Assembly (NCBI GenBank): GCA_963920665.1
Contig: OY987264.1
Span: 28,810,906-28,874,905 of the forward strand
DNA length: 64,000 bases
Source: Straminergon stramineum
Taxonomy: Eukaryota; Streptophyta; Bryopsida; Hypnales; Calliergonaceae
Direction of reading: 5' to 3'
The position numbers and the translations under genes were made by a program. Of this stretch, positions 25,090-36,850 are shown one piece after another (position 1 is the stretch's first letter; each line of letters opens with the position of its first letter). Below the pieces are notes generated by a model. It was not told where the DNA came from and made no database searches. It saw only the letters and a program-made list of their open reading frames with translations.

Positions 25090-25215
25090 ATCACATCTCT
25101 ATACTGATAAGTTATCTATTCATCAACTTGGTTAGCATTCAACTAGCAAGTTGAGTGCAAACATGACTTAGCTAAATGTCGCTGGCCATTGATATTTAAA
25201 TGTAAATGGGATTGT
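25090..25215 (-). repeat. dispersed repeat shared with SEC3 intron 1
   Basis: The reverse complement of this stretch aligns with about 14018-14163: CATTTA.ATTTAAATATCAATGGCCA, AAGTCATG, CCAACTT, GTTGAATG and a shared GATCAGGT end. A third direct copy is near 28,385-28,470. The element type is not identifiable. Confidence 0.5.
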
Positions 25216-25936
25216 CTAGAGTCCCTTCAATATGGTCTACGACCTCACACGTGGAAGCTCCATATGAAATTCCTTAATCCTGAAACATGTTTGATTTCAA
25301 CAGTTATGGCTATCATATCCTCACCTCTTTACTGATATTGAAAATAGTATCCTATAAGTTATCACCTTATACTATGAATACTTAGGCAAAAATTTCATTC
25401 AGATGGTGCTGCAATACAAAGCATTGGTGGAAGGCGCAGTAGAAATGTCCCCAAATTCCTAGAGGTTCCCACTACTCTTCCTGAAACCCTTCGTCGCGCG
25501 CCCGGAAAATCAATACCAAGGAAAAATATTTAGAACAACGAAACCCTCTAACAGCAAACATGAAGAATGATACGATAATTGAAAACATACCGCACTTCAC
25601 TCTGGGCAAGGTCTCCGGTCGACTCGTATCCTCATTCCGGCTCAATGTGCTTCCTTCTTGAACTTGAATTACATGCTCGATTGTATTTTACACCCACAAT
25701 AGACAGTAATATGGTTGTAAAACCATAATCTTCCTGACATTGTCAAATTCCTGGATAACTGTCGTAAGCCATAACCACAGCAACCCTAACTGAGTTTCAG
25801 CTACACCGCACCATTCGTTCTGCTTCTATAGACGGGAATCACTACGAGTTGAGCTTTCCATCTGTGCAAACTCGAGAATACGTATGGAAACACACCTCCA
25901 CAGGATATTGACCACAAGCACTATGGAACTAACCTC

Positions 25937-26217
25937 GATTTAAATTCTCAGCATTAATTCCTCTCCATCAATTTACTTTCCTTTCCTTTAGTCAGAACTC
26001 CGTAGTCTGATAACATTTAACCTAATACGCCAATGACCTCAATCATACTTCACTACACCCCCGAAATCATCACGAAGAACTCAACTAAGTTTAAGTCTTG
26101 AATTCGGCCTGCCACTCGGGTCTTTGCTTCGACCCTCGAATCCTTCGAATCCCTTTTCGAATCCTTCTCTTCCGACGGTTTAGGTTTCAACGACTGGCGC
26201 ATGTCACATGCATCCAG
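25937..26217 (-). pseudogene. decayed tandem copy of the NAA10 3' end
   Basis: Positions 25937-26217 are a diverged tandem copy (period 281 bp) of 26218-26498, which holds the NAA10 3' UTR and about its last 40 codons. Shared blocks include AAATTCTCAGCA, CTCCGTAGTCTGATAACATTT, TTCGGCCTGC.ACTCGG and TTTCAACGACT.GCGCATGTCA. The upstream copy has small insertions (an extra GAATCCTTC-type segment near 26,145) and frame damage, so it is a non-functional gene fragment. Confidence 0.75.
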
Positions 26218-26372
26218 GATTCAAATTCTCAGCAGTAAATCCTCTCCATAAATTCATTTCAAAAATTAGTCTGCACTCCGTAGTCTGATAACATTTTAAC
26301 CTAATCCACTAATGGCCTCCACCACACTTTCCTACACCCCTAAACTCAGCACAAAAGAACTAAACTCAGCTT

Positions 26373-26915
26373 CTAAGTCTTCGAATCGGCCTGCAACTCG
26401 GTCTTTGCAACTTCGACCTTCGAATCCACCTTCGAATCCTTCTCGTTCTCCGGCTTCGGTTTCAACGACTTGCGCATGTCATACGCATCCTCTCCGTCGG
26501 CATAATACTTGGCCTCCACATCCGTGATCCTGTACCCCAGCGTTTCCGTGTACAGATGAAACGCCGCCCGGTTGCTCTTGCGCACATGCAACGACACATA
26601 CTCCGCCCCGAACACGCCCTGCATGCACTGCTGCGCCGCCGTCATGAGCTTGGTGGCCAACCCTAGCTTGCGGTGCGTGCGCAAAACGGCGAGCGAAGTG
26701 ATGTGCCCGTGGCACTCCGCCGCCTCCTCCTCCATCTTTGCCAACACGTAGCCCACGATCTTCTTGTTGTAATCCTCCGCCACATACAGAAGCTGAGGCC
26801 AGGACAGGATGTGGTAGAAGTAGTACTTCATCTGGTAATTCTCGGGGAGGCACATCAAATTGCAGCTCTGCATCGCCAGAAGGTCGTCCACGGTGGCTTG
26901 ACGGATGCACACCAT
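26373..26915 (-). CDS. NAA10: N-alpha-acetyltransferase NAA10 (NatA catalytic subunit)
   Basis: NAA10, with its ribosome-anchored partner NAA15, acetylates nascent protein N-termini after methionine removal. The 180-aa product starts [16 protein letters not shown] as in plant NAA10 and keeps the substrate-pocket [13 protein letters not shown] (residues 23-35), the GNAT acetyl-CoA motif R82-x-x-G85-x-A87 in [25 protein letters not shown] (106-118) and [12 protein letters not shown] (136-147). The charged tail (150-180) is family-typical and variable. The CDS is a single uninterrupted exon. The start is chosen by homology; an in-frame upstream ATG at 26987 would add 24 residues. Downstream lies a tandem copy of its own 3' end. 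A retrogene origin is possible, but no poly(A) or target duplication is visible. Confidence 0.95.
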   Translation of the reverse strand: MVCIRQATVDDLLAMQSCNLMCLPENYQMKYYFYHILSWPQLLYVAEDYNKKIVGYVLAKMEEEAAECHGHITSLAVLRTHRKLGLATKLMTAAQQCMQGVFGAEYVSLHVRKSNRAAFHLYTETLGYRITDVEAKYYADGEDAYDMRKSLKPKPENEKDSKVDSKVEVAKTELQADSKT

Positions 26916-27048
26916 CGTGGAACGCTCTTCTGAGAACCTGGCTGGTTGAGGAAGATAACGAAACAAAAATTGAAGCAACGGCAGCATCCACCGGAAACAA
27001 AGCGAGGTCGTGGAATTCAAGAGGACTGAAGGGGTCAGGGTGAGCGCC

Positions 27049-27057
27049 AAACCCTAA
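27049..27057 (-). promoter_or_regulatory. telo-box TTAGGGTTT (NAA10)
   Basis: AAACCCTAA on the plus strand is TTAGGGTTT in the NAA10 sense orientation, about 134 bp upstream of its ATG. It is the same sequence and orientation as in the SEC3 and gamma-CA leaders. Confidence 0.55.
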
Positions 27058-28384
27058 ATCGGGGATAATACGGAGGTCGACGAGTGTGAAAGTGTTGTGT
27101 GTCCTTCAAATGATTTCAAGAAAGTCTCAAGCATGAAAAAAAAAATCTCATGGGGACCCAATTTCAAGAAAAGATGTTATATATTTTTTCTTAGTGTACT
27201 AGTTTTCGACTTTCTCACATAAGACTAAAATGGCAAATCCATGGATCACTATAAAGTGTATTTTGAAAATTTACATTTTTGGGGGGTGAATCTAAATTCA
27301 AGCTATAAAAATGATTAGTTTTGAATTTGATTGTCCAACTTTTGAAATAAAGATTTTAAAGTCCAATTTCTAATCAAATTTGAAAATTTGAAAAATTCCT
27401 AAATTTGAATATTTTATTGCAATTTGAACATGGACATATTGTTATGGAATTGATTTTTCTAATTTAAAAATGACACTAGTGGGAATTATTTTGTTCCAAG
27501 GTATTTTATACTATAATAAACACCTATAGGAAATCTATTAGGAAAAGAGTGGTGTCCACCTAGTTACTTCAAACTTTTTATTTATATTTGAAGTTTCTAG
27601 TGCAATTACTAATCATCGTACTCTTAATTTTTGACTCTTTTGTGTGATTCCAATAAGTATTGCAAAAGACAAAAGTTCATTTTTCAATAGAAAAATACTT
27701 GGGTGCCTAGGGGTGCACTCCAATAGAATTTGAATTTTTTTTCTCACAAGCTAATACCCCCTTTGGTGGATGAATCCCATAGCTTTAAGCAATAGACAAA
27801 CCAATTGTGTCAAATAATTGTAATTACGATTTTACTATGCTATGTATTGTAATATGCATCTTACAAATGGTTTTGTGAGCAATGATGTGCCACATAAAGT
27901 GGGCAATTTTGATGAGTGATCTTTTTTATAAGGGAATAATGTTTGGCTAATGCATATTGTGTACAAGGTGAGCTTGCTTGGCTACGACAAAGGTGCATTG
28001 CAAGAAATGACTTCCTAGACATGCATTGCCACCTATAAGGTGATTTTTCATGAGTACCTAAACTAATTTTTTGACACGCCCTTCCTCCAAAATCTACATA
28101 CATATTGTGTGGGTGATGTATTCTTTATATATATAGAATCATGTAATCTTACCAATTTTCAAATTACACTCAAACATCTAAGTTAGATGAACTCAAAATA
28201 ACATTCTAGAATAGTTTGCACATTTATTATTCCACCAATAATACACTTGTAGTACATTCATAGTCAAAGATTTGGTATCCTAGGTAGCAAGATTAAAGAG
28301 GTTTGAATATACTAGCACTTGTATGTTTTCAAGATATATTTTATTTTCTCATTTGAAATATTTTGACCTCCAATGTGTAAAATA

Positions 28385-28470
28385 TAAGGTCATGCTCATA
28401 CCAAATATGCTAATAAAAGCCCTAGCAAGTAGAATAGATGAGTTGCCTTTGGTAACAAGGTTGACTCCAA
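28385..28470 (+). repeat. third copy of the SEC3-intron-1 repeat
   Basis: GGTCATGCTCATACC…GATGAGTTGCCTTTGGTAACAAGGTT parallels AAGTCATGCTTACAACC…GATGAGTTGCTGTTGGTAACAAAGGTT in SEC3 intron 1. Only part of the element is recognisable. Confidence 0.4.
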
Positions 28471-28912
28471 GGGAGCCTCTTTATGAATACGCTTTTGACA
28501 TTGGCATGTGAGCTTACATAAAGCTCTTGAGATTGGACCATAATTAGACTCATAATCAGATAGCTCTTGAAAATTGACCTACCCAAATTACATGTGACCA
28601 TCCAGCTAATAAGTGGCTAGTGACTTACAAATGAAATAGGGCCACAATACTTGTTAAATTATAAAAATTTCTTGAATTTTGTGAAAGATGTATTGCAAGA
28701 GTATTGCAAATTTTTTCATATATGATTGAAAGTAATCTTCAAATATAATTCAATTTTAGTAGTCAATTGACAAATTTGTCCTTTACTTATGATATCAAAC
28801 TAATTATTAATCAAATTATTATAGTTTATTGACAAAAAATTGAAACTCACCTATTGATATATTATTTGGTTACTATATGCAAAGTTTGTCAACTTATGAG
28901 AACTTTGATTCT

Positions 28913-29845
28913 TTAACCCCTGAAGGACCAAACTGCATTTTTTGGCAACACAACAATTTTGGGCAGCTCACTACAAATGGATTTTTTCTTTTTTTTCTTT
29001 GAAATTTTCACACCATGTGTGCCCAAGGAGTAGCTTTAGAGCCCAACAATTTTCATAACTTTTAACTACATAGTTAGAAAGTTATGGCATGATATGTAAT
29101 TTTCATTGATCTTTGGGCAGCCCGAAAATTTCTTAAAAAAAAACATTTTTAAGAAACAAAAATCTGAAATTGGTTTTCTAGATTTATATGTACATGGAAA
29201 GCTTTGAATCATTCCATTTTGATTCATGAGATGAAAGTTATGAGGAGTTTTAGTTTGTGGGTAGTTTTGGATTCTCTACTCTAAAATAAACTTTGAAGCC
29301 ATTTATTTAACTCAATCTTTAATATTTTAGGCAAAAAATAAAATCATAGGATGTAGATTGTTTATTACAACATTAAAACCATTGGGATGGGCCTTTTTCA
29401 ATTCCATAATTAAATCCTTAACAATTTAGTATTTTGAATCATTCTCTACTTTTTTGTACTTACTATTTTTTTCCTATATGTTGTACAATTCCAAATGATC
29501 TAAAATTTTTCACGCATGTAGTCAACTTTACTTGAAGAATGAATTTAAAGGGTAACCACCATTTTGGAATTTTTTTCATACAAATGTGGCCTTGTGAAGT
29601 GCAGCTATCTGTTTTTTCATAGGGCCAAATAAAAGATTTTTGTCATTTCAAACGCTAATATCTTACAATCTACATGGTGGAAATTTTTTAAATTTTTTCC
29701 ACATCTTCTCAAATTAGCGTACTACATGATCTTATGGTTACATGTGTCCAAAAATGTTATTTTTTCTAAAATTAGGTACTTGTAATAGAAATGATAGTTT
29801 TGAGCATTTTTGGAGAAAACTTAGTCTGAAACATTTAGGGGGTAA
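28913..29845 (-). mobile_element. 0.93-kb TTAA-flanked element (family I), inverted copy
   Basis: It is in opposite orientation to the other copies. The plus-strand left end is TTAACCCCTGAAGGACC, and the right end is ATTTAGGGGGTAA, with the terminal TTAA changed to GTAA. Internal landmarks appear reverse-complemented: 'TCTTACAATCTACATGGTGGAAA', 'GTACTACATGATCTTATGGTTACATGTG' and 'AATCATAGGATGTAGATTGTTTATTA'. Non-coding. Confidence 0.7.
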
Positions 29846-30566
29846 TAATGATCTAAATTCAATTCAAAAATGTGTTTTAAGCATGTATATTTTTCTATGA
29901 TCAATATAGACTTTTTAAACATTTCAAAGTTAGTATTGAAATTAAGACAATGTAAGGATTGGATAAATAATTTGACCTTTAGGACATCTTTTTGGTATAA
30001 TATTCTTCAACACCCTCTTTACTGTGCTCAACAAGATACCATTTGTACTTCCCATATGTCATTTTATACTAATAATTAAGTCTCACAAACCCACATTTTA
30101 AGTAAAGCCACAAGTGAAAGTAAACTGTGCTATGTAGAATTCAATTTTTGTTGCTAAAATTTCAAAGATTAAATTTAAATGGTAATCAAAATATTCAAAT
30201 TGGCTTTACTTTTAGGTATGAAGAACTAACATAGCGTATGATCAATCAATTTCTTTCTACTATTCTATTTGGCAATAGAAGAGATATGCAATCTACAATT
30301 AAAATTGATTGAAGAGGCATTGGCTTATATGCCTTCAATATTGAAATTTGGTCCAAAATTTGATTTAAAATCATTAAAATCAAGTAAAATTTATCTTTTG
30401 AAAAATATTGTAAAATATCATAAAGTCTTTTTAGATAATACTTCTATTGTTTTAAAATAAGTGTCCCGTTTCAATAAAATATGTAAGACTATAGAGTGTT
30501 CTATACGGAAAAAGATTGACTAGAAAAGAGAGCGGGCCCTTGGATGCATTCGGGCAGATGCCAAAC

Positions 30567-30716
30567 AAGTGGACACCATTTGAATGTACACTACTTGGGT
30601 GTAGACCACTAGGGTGGACGCTACTTGGGCAATTGTCATTTGAGTGGACATCACTTAGGCGGACATTGTTCGAGTGGATGCCATTCAAGTGGATGCCACT
30701 CTAACGGACATCGACT
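30567..30716. repeat. 15-bp minisatellite, ten units
   Basis: Ten consecutive degenerate 15-bp units follow the pattern (G/A)AGTGGAC(A/G)CCA(C/T)T(T/C), with no length change over 150 bp. Because 15 is divisible by 3, both strands read as open pentapeptide repeats (minus strand S-S-V-H-P-like; plus strand F-E-W-T-x-like). This explains the two short overlapping open frames here. No known protein repeat is recognised. Confidence 0.7.
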
Positions 30717-32312
30717 AACTCCAATGTCTTTGTAATTATAGCTCCTACCTAGTTAAGATATATAATTGTTGCCTTGTTTTATACATTACATCACTTGAGG
30801 ATGTAAGGCACTTGTTTCTCCAATTGTTTTGAGGCATTGATAGACATTGGTGCTTGGATAGGTATCTACAGATCTATGTTGCAATTTTATTGCCTTGATT
30901 TCTGCAATTTTGTTTTGTTTAGCAATTGCTATGAGTCTGCAAAGGAAAATGGTACATAGGCAATGTTTTGAGTTTATAATAGTTGGATTAGACGTCAGAC
31001 TATTACATGAGCTCCACAAATTTGGGAGGATTTATGATTTACTTCATAGAGAATTTAGATTTAGGAGATCTTATTTGTTTAGGCTATTAGAATCTCTTTC
31101 TATTGCCACTATTAGTGGAGATTCTTTCGACTTCATGTGTTCACTAGTGGATTTCGTTTTCTATTTGAACTCTACTAGTGAACCATGTGTTTGTTTATGT
31201 GGATTTCCTACTTGTAGAAATCCACATTATTCCTTGTGGAACATTTGCATCAAGAGTTGCACATTAAGCATTTACAAACGTGGTTTGTGGTACTTGTTGG
31301 ACCTTCTTTTGCCTCTAAATCCAAAAAGGAACACTAATTTTTGCAAAATTAAATTTCCAAGTGTAAATTGTACTTTGGAAATTTTTATTGACTAATCAAC
31401 ATTAATTTGTCAATTGTGCCCTACGGGTACATTATATGTCAATGTGGCAATCCTACCCATGTCAAGGTTTTCTATCTCAATGCCATGCTAGCTTTTTCCA
31501 TCGGGATGTCCATTGGCATCGATTGGGACGCAACTTGGCATGTTAAAATTCATATCAATCAATTTTTTATTTTTTCTCTCAACAAAATATCTGTTGATCA
31601 TGATAGCTTCTCCGTCATTTTGGATAGTTGGTCTATGTCGTCAACAGGCAGGCCGTTGAGGTCAACAAATAGTTTGTAGAATTATTTTTGAAGTCCTGAT
31701 GGACATCAATTTGAATCATGACATTTTGTTAGTCAACCGTCTGTCTAGACATGATACTGAAAAACTTGACCCATGTGCATGGCTAGTCTGTCGATGTGGT
31801 AGTCTTGCTTGCATGGTGTTTTTTACTTATGTGGCATCCCATATGGCAAATTTTTGAATAATAATTTGACCAAATCAAGAAATAAAATCAACAAAGAAAT
31901 GTTGATTGTTGTCCAAACTAGATCATTTTAACCAACTTTCCTAACTAAAATATATGAGTTGATTATCATATTGGTTTAGACACTATTTTTTTTTGTAGTG
32001 TTGACAATCCTAAGGAGACCTATGAGACCAAAAGGATAATGTTTGCAATAAGCAGTTAACCCAAACTAAATGAAACTAGGTCCAAGCACACTAATAGGAG
32101 CCAACTTGGGCATAACGACTACTTTTTTTTGAAGAATCTTCATTCTAACTCTTGAATATGACTTGAAGTATGAAAAAACATTGTAGAGCATAGCTTTTTA
32201 ATTATGGCTCTTTGACATAATACAAAGAAAAAATACGTGTATTAATTTTTTAAGTGTTAAAAGGACAAAAAAAGTAGTTGTAACCACTACTTAATTGGAT
32301 AAAGTAAGGACC

Positions 32313-32458
32313 CATTATGGATGACTTATGGACTATTTGGGATGAATAAACAACATTTTTTGGTAGAACATTCCAATACTAATTCATTATAGATGACTTA
32401 TGGACTATTTTGGATGAATAAGCAACATTTTGTAAATAGAATATTTCAATAAGGACCT
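32313..32458. repeat. 72-bp tandem duplication
   Basis: 'CATTATGGATGACTTATGGACTATTTGGGATGAATAA(A)CAACATTTT' at 32313 is repeated at 32385 with few changes. Two units only. Confidence 0.65.
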
Positions 32459-33950
32459 CCATAAGCACCTCACTAACGTCTCGATGTGGCTCTTATTAGC
32501 ATGTTTGGACCCAACTCCCCTTTATTCATACTTGATATGTTTTACTTCACTAATTAAATTTTCTTCTTTATGCAATGAATTGCATGCTTTTCTTTTGCTC
32601 ATCTTGCAAGTTCTATTTAGCAATCTTGGACATAATAGTGAGGGTTTCCAAATTCCAAATTAGCTTGCGTATATACTGGTATTGACATTATGTTCTTGGG
32701 TACGACATATGTAGCTAGCTTCCACCAATTGGACCTCACTAATTATGCAACCGAGGACCAAATACAAGATTGGCTACTATTGGCAATACGTGAGGCCAAC
32801 AAAGGGTTTGAATTTGGTTAGAAAGGGCAATGCCAAGGTGGTCGGTGGCTTGTTAATTGACTATTAGTGCCTTACTATTTTTAGTTGTCTAGTTTGGTTT
32901 GTGTAAATATTGTTTGTAGTTGTCCCTGTCTTGGTCCTTTTTTCAGTGCTCACTGATGAGAGAATATCTGATTTCATTGATTCAGTTGTTTGTTCTATAT
33001 CTTCCTCAAGAAGTTATGTCATTTTTTTAATGTTGACTTCTGCTTGATTGAAGACAATTTTGGATATACAAAACAAAGAAACCAATAGGATTGTGGCATA
33101 TTCAATAGCTAGGATTGTAGCCCTCTATTCCCTCGGGTACATATTGGTTCCTTTTCCTCCCCACTTGTGCATTCCATTTTTCCAAGTTTGTGAATCATTA
33201 TGTTTGAACATTCAATTACACTAAGTAATGTTATTTTGATCAATTGATAATTTGACCATTGTATTTTATTCGCCATTATTGAGTGTTGATTGCATTGTAT
33301 GCCTACAAGCTAGGAGTCCTGAAATTGTCTATGATATAGAAGTGCATTCATCTACTTATTTTCCTCTTGAAGTTATTGTTTGTCTATGACTAGGTTAATG
33401 TCAAAGTTATTTGCAAGCAATTAGAAGGTTGAGGAGGAATTAATCAATATCTAGTAGATTGTCCTCATTTGGTTTAGTTGAATAGTTGTGCATATCTAAG
33501 TTCACACTTGACTTTATTGGTGTTTAAGTACTTCCAATAAATTAATCCTCTTCAATACTCTTGAACGGAAAACCTAATCTACAAATCATGCTACAAACAG
33601 TAATACTTGCACACGACTATGTCATAACAATGATTGAATGCTTGACATTAAATCCAACTTTGGGTAAAAATAACGGTAGTTTGCTCCAGCCCCATAAATT
33701 TTGTTGCCAATTGCTTCTTCTGAAAAAGTATAGTGTTGTGTCTACTTGAAAGTATTTTGAAGGAATTTGATGCTTGTGAAGTTATATATTTCTATGAAAT
33801 GCGTAGAAAAGTGTCTCCTCCGATCAAGCCCCTATGTGATGTGTTAGTATCAATGATTGCTGTAAATGAAATTTTCTCTATAAATGTCTTTTTGCAAGTC
33901 TTACATTTTGAGAGTGTACAAAAGGCAAGTGTATTAGAGAAAACCTAGAG

Positions 33951-35251
33951 TGTCATGGTCCTAGTAACACTTTATAGCTCCAAACAACCTTTAGAGCCCT
34001 TTACAACTTTCAGGGCTCACCACGCTTCAATTCCAATATCACTTGAGCCCAAACTAACTAACACTACACATGCCACACATCCACAACATTAGTTCTCATT
34101 TTCCACTTGCACTACTAAATCCGAGTCCCTGGGCCTTCTAATACACACTCCACTCATGACATCTAGCATGTCACTTGGTGACATGGGACCAAACTTCCAT
34201 CTTACTGTGTCAAGAGTTGTGGTGGCACTACTCACTATGGTCTTAACCACCCTTGGTTGTCACCCCACTCCATACTAGGCCCATTGTGTATTTGTTACTT
34301 TCACACCAACATTAATTGGAACTCATAACTTGGGACACATCGCCAATGGCCTAGCAAAGAGCAGGACTCCAACCAACCGATGCCCCGGGACACACATACA
34401 AGTGTCCCATGGAACCTTGAAGCCGGTGGTGAAGTTGCATCACCACCTTAAGTCATTGGGACTCACCAAGGCTCCAAGAAGGAGTGGGGATTTAGGGTCA
34501 CCAACCCCTCCTATAGTACTTTCTATGGCATTCAATAGACCCTCCCTTGTAGGTCAAAGGTACTTCCCAAACCCCCTTGGGTTTTAGAAAACCACCCATT
34601 TCCAATTGAAATCACCAAGTTCCAAACTCCATTTGGTCTTCTACACTTCCAAACAATGTAACTTTGTGGTCCAGGATCCAAATCCCACATGCAAGCCCAT
34701 TTTGGATATTTTTGCAACAAGTAGATGCCAATGGATTACTCACTTGTCCCATTTAGACAAGTTCTCACAAAGTTATGGGTTCACCGGGAGCGGTGTCACA
34801 CCTTTACCACAACCCTTCTCTTGGCCATAACTTCTGGCTCATCTCTTAGAACCTCGTAATACTTGGCATTCTAGATTCTTTGTCTTTATAGTTTTCCAAT
34901 GATATGATACATGCCATACTTTGTTGAGGGATTATTTGGGAACCCCTCACTCCTAGCTTTTGAGTGTTCTAATGCGACCATGACACCTCCAACTTTGAAC
35001 AGCCATAACTTCTAGCCTACTAGTCCAAATCATGTGTTTTTTAGATGATTAGAAGCATCTTTCCAAGAGCTTTCCAAGCATGTATGACATGCTACTATTC
35101 TCTTCTTATCCAGGGCACTATTGTGCCCTATTTGCTCAGGAGTCTCTCATTTCTCCCTTCTTAAACTATTGCAAGGCTTGAGAAGTCATCCCCAAGGTCT
35201 CCCTTCCTCACTAAGGCACTTCGGGCACCCCAAAGAAATAGGGGTGTGACA
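33951..35251. mobile_element. 1301-bp solo LTR with 5-bp target duplication
   Basis: The unit begins TGTCATGGTC and ends GGGGTGTGACA, giving TGTCA…TGACA inverted LTR ends. It is flanked on both sides by TAGAG (33946-33950 and 35252-35256), a perfect 5-bp target-site duplication. There is no internal retroelement coding region (gag, RT, integrase), primer-binding site or second LTR, so this is a solo LTR left by recombination between the two LTRs of a full element. It is GC-richer than its surroundings and fairly intact. Gypsy-type is likely from size, but not provable. Short open frames inside are incidental. Confidence 0.85.
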
Positions 35252-35277
35252 TAGAGTCTCTAGAGAGTTGTTTCTCT

Positions 35278-35458
35278 TTTGGCCAAATGTGCAAATACAA
35301 CAAAAAGTAAAAATAATAAACTATTTAAGAAAAATCTTGTACCAAGGCAATTGACTTAGATGTTACATCAAATTGTGACTTAAGTTTAATATAATTGTAT
35401 TTTAATTTTTTTTAATTTTAATTTTTTAATATTTCCTATATTTGCACACCTGGCCAAA
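35278..35458. mobile_element. 181-bp inverted-repeat element (TTTGGCCA ends)
   Basis: The left end TTTGGCCAAATGTGCAAATA and the right end TATTTGCACACCTGGCCAAA form an inverted repeat of about 20 bp with two mismatches around a very AT-rich core. It lies 22 bp beyond the solo LTR's target duplication. A MITE-like origin is inferred. Confidence 0.6.
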
Positions 35459-36620
35459 GAAAAATAGCCTTTCTAATGCAATTGTGATTAAATCTATACA
35501 TGCAAAAGATTTCATGAGTTTCTTGAATTGCTTAGAATATCTTCTATAGTAATAATGGTAGTATAAATATTCTAAAAATTAGTTAGAAATGTCAACACAT
35601 GGTTTTGATGCATTCATGCCAAACAATGAACCCCTCAAGGGCAAAAGTGCCCACTTTGGTTTGTTAGTGACTAAAGAAGATTTAATGACTTATTTTTATT
35701 TTTAGATTCATCATCATTTTAGAATATCTCCTAATTTTCATGGTTTACATGAGAATTTTTGTTTAATGTCTTTTTGATAAATATTGCAAGGAATATAAGT
35801 TCTTTTTCAATTTCAATGTCAAATCACCTTACAATTTAATATTTTATTTAATATTTTAATAAGTAAATAATAGCATAAATAACATTGAAGTCAAAAGTCC
35901 CATTCTAAAGGCACTTTAAGCATGAAATTTACAATACATAGTTTCGCAAATAAAATGAACCATCAAAGATACTCTATTTAGTGTAATTTTTCTCGTATCA
36001 TATACAATATGAAAGTTGGATTGAGTTCAGTCTCTATTTTTGCTAGGCCTAACTTGGGTTCCAAATCCCAATTGTTTGGCGTCAAAACTTCTGTAAATGT
36101 TGTCATGTAGGTATTTTTTAGTGCATTAGGCCTTGGGCCTAAAAGTGAAGTCCTACATCTTACTTTTTAATTTTCCACCAATCAAATTTTGAAAATGCAA
36201 TAGGACTTGGGACTTGGACTATAGTAGGAATTAGTCCATCTTTGGAAGCTTCCAATTGTAGCTCTATTTAATTTGTGAATTCATTTAGAGTAGCAAAGTT
36301 GTTGGCTAGTTGTCACTACTATGAATTATTCAACTTAGTCCTGGGACACAAATTTACCAAAAGTATACTCTTTAACTACACCGTTTTGTCCTATTCTTGT
36401 GTGTTACGAAATGAAGTTACACATGGTTATAACTTTTCCCAAGGGAGAAATATTTTTGTCCATTGAATGTGTACTACTCTATAAAATTATTCCTATTTTA
36501 AGAAATCACAAATATCATTAGTTAAAATATTCCTCTTTTGTCAAAAATTATAATTTTATGTAAGTTCATTTTGTAACACCTAAAAATAGGACAAATCAAT
36601 GCAATTTCCACCCAAAATAT

Positions 36621-36850
36621 TTAATCCATAAACATTGACACAAATGTTTAGTGTCCAATGGATGACAAAGTATCTTTCTATGTAGGACAGAAGTACAACT
36701 ATTCATCCTCAGAATTTTGTATGGAAAGGAAAGATCTTCTATGGTAGTTGACCTCAAATACATATATATAATTTTTTTCAAAATAGATGATGTCACACGG
36801 TTTCAAAAGGGATGATTTCCACAGTCACCAATCCGTCCTTTAAGGGTTAA
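36621..36850. mobile_element. 230-bp TTAA-flanked MITE, copy 2
   Basis: It starts TTAATCCATAAACATTGACAC and ends CGTCCTTTAAGGGTTAA. It aligns along its whole length with 4571-4801 (GATGACAAAG, TATGTAGGACAGAA, CTATTCATCCTCAGAATTTTGT, GATGATGTCACACGGTTTC). No longer flanking duplication is visible. Confidence 0.75.

Larger units (their letters stand above)
22127..25936. other. SEC3 3' region and gene-free spacer
   Basis: The first few hundred bases probably include the SEC3 3' UTR, although no convincing AATAAA is visible. A 77-codon open frame at 22531-22764 has no recognisable content. From about 23.2 kb the sequence is AT-rich spacer holding an inverted-repeat element (24233-24832) and the repeat shared with SEC3 intron 1 (about 25,090-25,215). 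25.4-25.9 kb is slightly GC-richer but shows no coding signal. Confidence 0.6.

Noticed and set aside
26479..27043. Other-frame and antisense open frames over NAA10
   Set aside because: They are shadows of the NAA10 coding frame in GC-rich sequence.
27048..27050. NAA10 start extended 45 codons upstream to 27050
   Set aside because: The codon there is TTG, not ATG, and it overlaps the telo-box leader. Only the ATG at 26987 is a possible upstream start.
30895..31395. 166-codon frame
   Set aside because: Spacer-like composition, no recognisable domain and no splice or leader context. Length alone is not enough.
34330..34830. Open frames on both strands near 34.5 kb
   Set aside because: They lie wholly within the solo LTR and resemble no retroelement protein.
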